From Acidimicrobiaceae bacterium (GTDB taxonomy: Bacteria; Actinomycetota; Acidimicrobiia; Acidimicrobiales; UBA8190), in the NCBI GenBank assembly GCA_003131945.1, contig PKWD01000070.1:2063-8265 (forward strand): DNA of 6,203 bases, given 5' to 3'. Below the pieces are notes generated by a model. The model saw nothing but the letters and a program-made list of their open reading frames with translations, was not told the DNA's origin and searched no databases. The position numbers and the translations under genes are program-made. Position 1 is the stretch's first letter, and each line of letters opens with the position of its first letter. This document shows, piece after piece, positions 1 to 4,841 of the stretch.

Positions 1-434
1 GCCTTCAGGGCGGCCGAGGAGTTCATATAGGTGATGGGTACGATCCGCTCGACGTCGGTCACCTCCGCCAGTGCCTCCCAGGCGTCCTCCACGGCGTCGA
101 GGTCGGCCATGTCGGCCATGGAACAGCCGGCGTTCAGGTCGGGGAGAAGGACCTGCTGGTGGGATCCGGTGAGGATGTCGGCCGACTCCGCCATGAAGTG
201 GACACCGCAGAAGATGATGAAGTCGGCCTCGTGACGTTCGGCCGCCAGTCGCGACAGGCCGAAGGAGTCTCCTCGGGCATCGGCCCAGACCATGACCTCG
301 TCGCGCTGGTAGTGGTGGCCCAGGATGAACAAACGCCGACCCAGGGTGGCTTTGGCCGATCCGATCCACTCGGATAGTTGTGCCGGCGACGCGTCGGAAT
401 AGCGCTCGGGAAGCGCATGCTGCAGACGGAGCAT
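1..434 (-). CDS. nadA: Quinolinate synthase NadA, N-terminal part (cut by window edge)
   Basis: Quinolinate synthase condenses iminoaspartate with dihydroxyacetone phosphate to give quinolinate in de novo NAD synthesis. It is a cytoplasmic enzyme with a [4Fe-4S] cluster. Seen here are 144 codons from ATG 434-432, read leftwards and open at base 1. Recognisable motifs in order: LGHHYQRDEV (about residues 38-47), GDSFGLSR (55-62), IIFCGVHFMAESADIL (73-88), LLPDLNAGCSMADMA (96-110) and IVPITYMNSSA (131-141). Cys104 in NAGCS is the expected first cluster ligand; the other two ligands lie outside the window. Tyr136 and Asn138 match the conserved Y-x-N substrate motif. The GHHYQRDEV form resembles the longer NadA type of Bacillus (about 370 residues) more than the mycobacterial form (AHNYQ), so roughly 40% of the protein is present. 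The start is fixed by GAAGGGGG, 7 nt upstream. It is divergent from uvrC. Identity is nearly certain. Confidence 0.97.
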   Translation of the reverse strand, partial: MLRLQHALPERYSDASPAQLSEWIGSAKATLGRRLFILGHHYQRDEVMVWADARGDSFGLSRLAAERHEADFIIFCGVHFMAESADILTGSHQQVLLPDLNAGCSMADMADLDAVEDAWEALAEVTDVERIVPITYMNSSAALK

Positions 435-648
435 GGTCGAACCCCCTTCGGGGAGCACTCCGATAACGGCCGGCGGGGACAGCCTGGTCGCCCATCCGCG
501 GGTATGTCGGCCTCGAAGCGTTATGTACGCCGGGATACCAGGCCGGCGCTACCCCCCAGGTTATCCGGTCCGCAGGGTGGACAGGGCCGTCGCCGCCGTC
601 GCCGCACGGCCGTCACCGCGAGGGCGCCGTCTGCGGCACAGTGGGAGC
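435..648. other. Intergenic region between divergent nadA and uvrC
   Basis: This 214-bp stretch must hold the promoters of both nadA and uvrC. I see no convincing -35/-10 pair on either strand. AT-richer patches that could hold -10 elements occur around 510-540 and 560-566. An imperfect inverted repeat with a bulge pairs 530-537 with 561-568 (CCGG and ATA/TAT parts). The plus strand is open in the uvrC frame throughout, but that stretch is Arg/Pro/Ala-rich with no similarity to UvrC, so it is not counted as coding. Confidence 0.6.
442..454 (-). promoter_or_regulatory. nadA ribosome binding site inside a short GC hairpin
   Basis: On the minus strand GAAGGGGG (449-442) lies 7 nt before the nadA ATG and is a strong Shine-Dalgarno. 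Its G-run is also the right arm of a perfect stem: CCCC (454-451), loop CGAA (450-447), GGGG (446-443). In the nadA mRNA the ribosome site could therefore be masked by a four-pair GC helix with a tight loop. The stem is too short to be certain that it matters. The Shine-Dalgarno is confident; a regulatory role for the hairpin is inference. Confidence 0.6.
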
Positions 649-2754
649 GTGCGTGAACGGCCTCCCCCGAGCCAGATCCCCGACGGCCCGGGCTCCTACC
701 AATTCTTCGACCGGGACGGGCGCGTCCTCTACGTCGGCAAGGCCAAGTCTCTGCGGAGCCGCCTGTCCAACTACTTCGCCGATCCGGCCACCCTGCCCGC
801 CCGGACCGCCCAGATGGTGGCCACCGCCGACCGGGTCGAGTGGATCCAGGTGGCCAGCGAGGTCGAGGCCATCATGCTCGAGTACGCCCTCATCAAGGAG
901 CACCGGCCCCGCTTCAACATCAGGCTGGTCGACGACAAGAGCTACCCCTGGTTGGCCGTCACCCTTCCCGACACCTGGCCCCGGGCCGCCGTGGTCCGGG
1001 GCCGGCGCCGGCCCGGCATTCGCTACTTCGGTCCCTACGCCCACGTGGGCGCGCTGCGTGACACCCTCGATCTGCTCCTGCGTACGTTTCCCATCCGGTC
1101 TTGCTCCGACTCCAAACTCGACCGCCACGTCAAGCTGGGCAAGCCATGCCTGATGTACCACATCGAGCGCTGCAGCGGTCCGTGCATCGGTGCCGTCGAA
1201 CGCCACGAATACGACGGCTACGTCGAGGACACCATGAGTTTCTTCGCCGGGGCCACCGACGAGGTCGAACGCCGGCTCACGAGCGAGAGGGACGAAGCGG
1301 CTGCCGCCCTCGACTTCGAATGTGCGGCGCGCCGTCGCGATCAGCTGGCCACCTTGCACATGGCCGTCGAACGCCAACAGGTCGTCACCGACCGGCCCGA
1401 AGACCTCGACGTGGTCGGCATCACCGACGAACCTCTCGAGGCGGCCGTGTGCGTGTTCCACGTGCGGCGCGGACGCATCGTGGGCCGGCGGGCTTTCATC
1501 ATCGACAAAGTGGAGGACCTGTCGCTACCTCAGCTGGTGGGTCGCGTCCTCGAGCAGCTCTACGGCGACGCCGAGCCTCCATCGGCGCCACCGGTCCCAC
1601 GTCGCCGAGCGGCCCGTGGCACCGACGGCAGCGGCTGGACCTCGGGCGCCGGGGAGGCCATGTGGGGGACCGACGGTGCGACCGACCCCGGCGTGCCCCG
1701 CCAGGTCCTCGTGCCCGAGCTGCCCGACGACGCCGACGCCTACAAGGCCTTCCTGGCCCGTCAGCGCGGGGCCCCCGTAGCCCTGCGGGTCCCGCAACGC
1801 GGAGGCAAGCGCAGTCTCATGGAGACCGTGGCCCGCAATGCCAGCGAGGAGCTCGTCCGCCATCGCTTGCGCCGCTCCTCGGATTACGACAGCCGCGTCC
1901 GCGCCCTCGAGTCCCTCCAGGACGCCCTCGACCTTCCCGCCGCCCCTCTGCGCATCGAGTGTTATGACATGAGCCACATCCAGGGCACGGCCTACGTCGG
2001 CTCCATGGTCGTCCTCGAGGACGGCCTGCCCCGGCCGGCGCACTATCGCCGCTTCAGGGTGCGCGAGGTTCCCGGCAACGATGACTACGCTGCCATGGAA
2101 GAGGTCCTGACCCGACGGCTCACCGCCCTCCTGGCCGAACGCCAGCGCAACGCCGACGGCACCGCCGGACGCAAACGTTTTGCCTATCCACCACAGCTCA
2201 TCCTCCTCGATGGGGGCAAGGGCCAGCTGGGGGTGGGCGTGCGGGTGCTGGCCGAGTTGGGCTTGACCGACGAGATCCCCATCGCCGCGTTGGCCAAGAC
2301 ATTCGAAGAGGTATTCGTGCCCGGCCGCGCTGACCCGGTGGTTATTCCCCGGGGATCCGAAGCCCTCTTCCTTTTGCAGCGGGTGCGGGACGAGGCGCAC
2401 CGTTTCGCCATCACCTACCACCGCCAGCTACGGGGCAGGTCCATGACCAAGAGTGCGCTAGAAGGCGTGGCCGGCCTCGGCCCGGGCCGCCGGACCCGTC
2501 TGCTGCGCCAGTACGGCAGTCTGCGGGCTCTGCGCGCCGCCTCGCTCGACGACCTTCTGGCCCTGGCCTGGCTCCCCGACGCCGTGGCCCGCACCGTCTA
2601 CCAGCACCTGCATATGCCAGGGCGCCCGAAAGCCGACGGCGTGCGGCTCCCGGTTCCCTCGGCCCCGCCCGACTCTCCTCACGGTTCAGCCCCGGAGTCC
2701 GCCCGATCCGCCCCGGAGTCCGCCCGATCCGCCCCGGAGACCGGGGGCGGCTGA
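649..2754 (+). CDS. uvrC: UvrABC excinuclease subunit C
   Basis: UvrC is recruited by UvrB to damaged DNA and makes both incisions of bacterial nucleotide excision repair. The product is 701 residues from GTG 649; most UvrCs are about 600-680. Domains in order: GIY-YIG nuclease (about 13-93, with GSYQF and VLYVGKAKSLRSRL); a four-cysteine Fe-S motif (Cys152, Cys167, Cys175, Cys179); the UVR motif that binds UvrB (about 205-243); a long Gly/Pro/Ala-rich linker (308-349); the RNase H-like nuclease, with Asp440 (IECYDMSH), Asp521 (LLDGGKGQL) and His584 (DEAHRFAITYH) at the expected catalytic positions; a tandem HhH region (about 600-652) whose second hairpin is divergent; and a disordered tail ending in APESARS repeats. 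GTG 649 puts IPDGPGSYQF at residue 10, as in relatives, but GGGAG lies only 1 nt before it. A weak alternative is GTG 577. Upstream is divergent nadA; downstream is a convergent glycosyltransferase gene. Confidence 0.97.
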   Translation: MRERPPPSQIPDGPGSYQFFDRDGRVLYVGKAKSLRSRLSNYFADPATLPARTAQMVATADRVEWIQVASEVEAIMLEYALIKEHRPRFNIRLVDDKSYPWLAVTLPDTWPRAAVVRGRRRPGIRYFGPYAHVGALRDTLDLLLRTFPIRSCSDSKLDRHVKLGKPCLMYHIERCSGPCIGAVERHEYDGYVEDTMSFFAGATDEVERRLTSERDEAAAALDFECAARRRDQLATLHMAVERQQVVTDRPEDLDVVGITDEPLEAAVCVFHVRRGRIVGRRAFIIDKVEDLSLPQLVGRVLEQLYGDAEPPSAPPVPRRRAARGTDGSGWTSGAGEAMWGTDGATDPGVPRQVLVPELPDDADAYKAFLARQRGAPVALRVPQRGGKRSLMETVARNASEELVRHRLRRSSDYDSRVRALESLQDALDLPAAPLRIECYDMSHIQGTAYVGSMVVLEDGLPRPAHYRRFRVREVPGNDDYAAMEEVLTRRLTALLAERQRNADGTAGRKRFAYPPQLILLDGGKGQLGVGVRVLAELGLTDEIPIAALAKTFEEVFVPGRADPVVIPRGSEALFLLQRVRDEAHRFAITYHRQLRGRSMTKSALEGVAGLGPGRRTRLLRQYGSLRALRAASLDDLLALAWLPDAVARTVYQHLHMPGRPKADGVRLPVPSAPPDSPHGSAPESARSAPESARSAPETGGG
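2689..2739 (+). repeat. 21-bp in-frame tandem repeat at the 3' end of uvrC
   Basis: Two identical 21-bp units (2689-2709 and 2710-2730, beginning GCCCCGGAGTCC) are followed by the first 9 bp of a third (2731-2739). Because 21 bp is seven codons, they encode APESARS-APESARS-APE at residues 681-697, just before the terminal TGGG. This is a coding minisatellite in a disordered tail, outside the conserved UvrC domains. Confidence 0.95.
2729..2750. terminator. GC-rich hairpin at the uvrC stop, possible terminator
   Basis: CCGCCCC (2729-2735) and GGGGCGG (2744-2750) form a perfect 7-bp stem with an 8-nt loop, ending just before the uvrC TGA. An alternative register pairs CCCCGG (2732-2737) with CCGGGG (2741-2746) around a 3-nt loop. 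No T-run follows on either strand, so it is not a classic intrinsic terminator. It sits at the junction of two convergent genes, where a two-way stop would make sense. The arm partly arises from the tandem repeat, so it may be incidental. Confidence 0.35.
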
Positions 2755-2790
2755 CATTCGGTCACAACGGCGGCGCCAGACCCACCGACG

Positions 2791-4227
2791 TCAGGTGACG
2801 GCGACGGGCTCCCGGTCCCGACGGCCGAAGAGGCGCCGCGCCGTGGCCATCATGCCGGTGGCGGCCAGGACCACGAGGGGAACTTCGAACTCGGCCCGGA
2901 AGCGGACCTGTCCGTAGCCGGCGACGGCGATCACGGTGACGAGAGCGGCGACGACGAGCATCGGCCACACGGGTACGCGGCGTCGCCGCAGGGCGACGAT
3001 GCCGAGGGCGGCGAAGGGCAGCAGCGCGTAGTAGGCCAGGAGCCCGGCGAAGGCGGCCGGGACGGGGCGCCCCTCGTTCACGTCCACGTGCACCATCTGG
3101 ATCGGTTGGTAGAAGTCCCACACGCGCCCGGCCCGGGCCAACGCCACCACCGGCAGCCGTCCCAGGTGGTGCTTGATATACGTCTTGGCCGCGTTGTACT
3201 GGCGGGTCGATTCCACCGACTGGTCCTTGGCGTGGGGCACCTTGATCGAACATTGGAGGCTCCAGGTGCCGAGGCCGGGGCCGTAGTAGGTCTGCGGGCA
3301 ATTGGCCCCCAGCAGAAGCGGACCTTGGCCGGTGGAGAAGACCGTGGTGTCCGGGAACGAGGCCAGGTTGCGTCCCACCCACGGACCCACCACCAGACCC
3401 GCCACCAGCACGCCGATGGCGGCGAAAGCGATCCGGCGGCGCCACGATGCCCCCAGGGAGGCCAGGGCGGCAGGGACGAGGAGGAAGGGCACCAGGAGTA
3501 CGAGCTCGGCTCGGACCAGGATCTCGGTCCCGCAGGCCACGCCGAGGAGAACGGCCATTGTCCATGTGGGCGCCCGCAGCAGCCGATATACGGCGAGAAG
3601 GATGAACGCCATCATCAGCATGGTCAGCGTCTCCGACATGACGATGCCGTTGGGGATCCACATGTTCGGGTAGACGGCGGCCACGGCGGCCGCCAGCAAC
3701 CCGACGCCGGGTCCGGCCAGGGCGCGACCGAGGAGTCCGACGAGCAGGACGACCACGGTGCCGAGCACGGCCATGGTCAGGCGTTGTGGCGTGAATCCGG
3801 GTGGCAAGTTGTAGAAGTAGGTGACCGGCGTGATGATGATGGACGTGAGCGGGGGATGGGCGGCGTCGGGCCCGTAGCCGAAGAAGACCGGGAAGAAGTT
3901 CCCTTTGGACAGGGCATAGCTCTGCAGGAGGTAGTACAGATCGTCGTAGAGTTTCGCGTTCTCGTGGCGGGTGACGACGAGCACGTAGAACACACGGATG
4001 CCCAGGGCCACGCCCACGATCGTGCCGAGGCCGGTGGTGAACAACCGGCGCTGCCGACGAGGGACCCGGCGGGCGTCTCGAGAACTGTCTGCTGTCGGAG
4101 AGGATACCGGCGGCCGGCCGGACGGGACTTGTGGTGCCGACGGATCGTCCGACGCGTCACCGCCCACTGCAGCGCCGGCGGGCGCGGTCGCGGGACAGGC
4201 GAAGGACTCTGACACGGACGCCATCAT
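2791..4227 (-). CDS. GT-C fold membrane glycosyltransferase, GT39/ArnT-like
   Basis: A 478-residue polytopic membrane protein of the PMT/ArnT type. Such enzymes move a sugar from a polyprenyl-phosphate donor to a lipid, glycan or protein outside the cytoplasmic membrane; donor and acceptor here are unknown. Residues 1-62 are disordered and Ala/Pro/Ser-rich, ending in a basic patch (RRVPRRQRRLF) before the first membrane segment (about 65-85). Family marks: acidic Asp95-Asp96 followed by LYY in the first outer loop; AHPPLTSI (123-130); MSETLTM (197-203); VRAELVLLVP (238-247); GRNL (285-288) opening a periplasmic stretch with STGQGPLLLGANC; and VRFRAEFEVPL (441-451) before the last segment. I count roughly ten to twelve membrane helices. 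Cys310 and Cys326 in the outer loop could form a disulphide. Tandem ATGs (4227-4222) start the gene; AGG is 2 nt before the first and 5 nt before the second. Family is confident, substrate unknown. Confidence 0.9.
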   Translation of the reverse strand: MMASVSESFACPATAPAGAAVGGDASDDPSAPQVPSGRPPVSSPTADSSRDARRVPRRQRRLFTTGLGTIVGVALGIRVFYVLVVTRHENAKLYDDLYYLLQSYALSKGNFFPVFFGYGPDAAHPPLTSIIITPVTYFYNLPPGFTPQRLTMAVLGTVVVLLVGLLGRALAGPGVGLLAAAVAAVYPNMWIPNGIVMSETLTMLMMAFILLAVYRLLRAPTWTMAVLLGVACGTEILVRAELVLLVPFLLVPAALASLGASWRRRIAFAAIGVLVAGLVVGPWVGRNLASFPDTTVFSTGQGPLLLGANCPQTYYGPGLGTWSLQCSIKVPHAKDQSVESTRQYNAAKTYIKHHLGRLPVVALARAGRVWDFYQPIQMVHVDVNEGRPVPAAFAGLLAYYALLPFAALGIVALRRRRVPVWPMLVVAALVTVIAVAGYGQVRFRAEFEVPLVVLAATGMMATARRLFGRRDREPVAVT

Positions 4228-4257
4228 GGCCTAAGACGTAATTCCACCTCGGGCGGG

Positions 4258-4295
4258 CCAGGGATCCGGCTGTGGTCGCCACAGATGGGGCCTGG
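4258..4295. repeat. Nested inverted repeat upstream of the glycosyltransferase gene
   Basis: A perfect 6-bp stem CTGTGG (4270-4275), loop TCG, CCACAG (4279-4284) lies inside a second pair, CCAGG (4258-4262) and CCTGG (4291-4295). The intervening arms are 7 and 6 nt. It lies between the remnant's stop codon (4308) and the glycosyltransferase start (4227). It could be an end structure of the old insertion sequence, a hairpin in the 5' leader of the glycosyltransferase mRNA, or an operator. Nothing in the sequence decides among these. Confidence 0.6.
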
Positions 4296-4307
4296 GAGCC
4301 TCCGATA

Positions 4308-4620
4308 TCACGCCGTCACCGGTGGGGTGAGGGTGGTGGTGCCGTCGTCGGTGACGGTGACGTCCCAGCCGAGCGCGCGCAGTTCCGTGCAGTTGGCGGC
4401 GAGCCCCGGTACTCGGGTGACTGGCGGCGGTCGAAGTAGTCGTCGGCCGAGGTCGTTCTATTCGACTGTGTCGTTCAGGATGTGCCAGGTCCCGATGAGC
4501 AGGGTATGGCCGACGGCCTTGCGGGCCCGGAGCTTGTCCGCCCGCCGGCCCGGCGGTGGTGTCGGGCGTTCAGGTAGTGGTACTGGGCGTTCAGGTAAGA
4601 GCCTCTTGCCGGCTCCTGCC
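4308..4620 (-). pseudogene. IS110/IS116/IS902-family transposase, decayed C-terminal fragment
   Basis: Read leftwards, the pieces match in order the C-terminus of IS110-family transposases as I know it. SYLNAQYHYLNARH (from 4600) recalls the family's TYLSAQYHRLARRRG. Then, in another frame, LRARKAVGHTLLIGTWHIL (from about 4532) recalls KKAVVAVGHSILVIAYHLL. NDLG then DDYFDRRQSPEYR recalls DLGADYFDRR. CTELRALGWDVTV recalls RLEALGHTVTL, and the stop is TGA 4310-4308. The fragment is broken by a frameshift between about 4561 and 4538, by an in-frame TAG after NDTVE (about 4459-4457), and by two compensating frameshifts bracketing the DDYFDRR stretch. The N-terminal DEDD/RuvC-like domain is absent. 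The upstream minus-strand reading (RFFEETSRFGTSR, to 4711) might be an internal piece of the same family, but I am not sure. It is a non-functional relic. The family call rests on motif memory, not on a search. Confidence 0.75.
4564..4597. repeat. 13-bp direct repeat inside the transposase remnant
   Basis: GGGCGTTCAGGTA occurs at 4564-4576 and again at 4585-4597, a 21-bp offset. On the minus strand each copy encodes YLNA, giving the doubled YLNAQYHYLNARH. Relatives carry the YL.AQY motif once, so this looks like a seven-codon duplication, either within the pseudogene or ancestral to it. Confidence 0.85.
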
Positions 4621-4826
4621 TCCGCGTGCGGGACGTGCCGAACCGGGAGGTCTCCTCGAAGAATCTAAGGCACGTGCTCGAAGCGACAATCATGGTGCTC
4701 GAGACCCCCACGTCACGCTAAACGCACGGGCTGGGCTGGCACCATGGGCAGCCGAGGTCGACGCAACGGCACCGCTACAGATTTCCCCAACCATCAGTGG
4801 GCAGCCAGGCCCCTCATGGCTAACGT

Positions 4827-4833
4827 GGAAAGG
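4827..4833 (+). promoter_or_regulatory. Shine-Dalgarno that fixes the GTG start at 4842
   Basis: GGAAAGG lies 8 nt before GTG 4842, a good length. The in-frame TAA at 4821-4823 sits just upstream, so translation cannot begin further left. This decides between GTG 4842 and the internal ATG 5022, which has only a poorly placed purine stretch. Confidence 0.8.
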
Positions 4834-4841
4834 CAGCAAAG

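Larger units (their letters stand above)
4228..4841. other. Divergent intergenic region with transposase debris
   Basis: This 614-bp stretch separates two outward-facing membrane-protein genes. From left to right it holds a short leader for the left gene, a nested inverted repeat (4258-4295), a decayed IS110-family transposase C-terminus on the minus strand (about 4308-4620), and about 220 bp of unassigned sequence up to the Shine-Dalgarno of the right gene. In the unassigned part I see a 9-bp direct repeat TGGGCAGCC (4745-4753 and 4798-4806) and no intact gene. A 40-codon open stretch on the plus strand (4599-4721) has no credible start. No clear promoter could be placed for either flanking gene. 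Confidence 0.7.

Noticed and set aside
437..452. SOS/LexA-like box (TCGAAC followed by TTCG)
   Set aside because: The actinobacterial box needs CGAAC-N4-GTTCG. Here the spacing is one base short and the right half lacks the leading G and final A; it also overlaps the nadA Shine-Dalgarno rather than a uvrC promoter.
433..648. N-terminal extension of UvrC starting at ATG 433
   Set aside because: It would overlap the nadA start codon and add a 72-residue Arg/Pro/Ala-rich segment with no counterpart in UvrC; the family N-terminus fits GTG 649.
435..648. Possible NAD-sensing riboswitch upstream of nadA
   Set aside because: I could not lay out the conserved stems and loops of the known NAD+ riboswitch class here; only a short hairpin is visible.
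378..656. Plus-strand 92-codon open frame across the nadA-uvrC gap
   Set aside because: It is antisense to nadA at its left end, Arg-rich and of low complexity, with no Shine-Dalgarno; typical of chance frames in GC-rich DNA.
613..2421. Long minus-strand open frames antisense to uvrC (613-1461 and 1525-2421)
   Set aside because: They mirror the codon pattern of uvrC and are Gly/Val/His-rich with no recognisable domain; uvrC is certain on the other strand.
3088..4212. 374-codon plus-strand open frame antisense to the glycosyltransferase
   Set aside because: It is a His/Arg/Gly/Gln-rich shadow with no motifs; the minus-strand frame has clear membrane helices and GT-C motifs.
4285..4668. 127-codon plus-strand open frame in the intergenic region
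   Set aside because: It is Ser/Arg/Gly-rich with no similarity I recognise; the opposite strand carries the transposase remnant, which explains the open frame.
4674..4702. 8-bp direct repeat GTGCTCGA at a 21-bp offset
   Set aside because: Too short to be meaningful in GC-rich DNA; sharing the 21-bp offset with the other two repeats is probably coincidence.
4599..4721. Plus-strand 40-codon open stretch ending TAA 4719-4721 (contains SSKNLRHVLEATIMVLE)
   Set aside because: The composition looks protein-like, but there is no start codon with a ribosome site and no family I recognise; at most a gene scrap.
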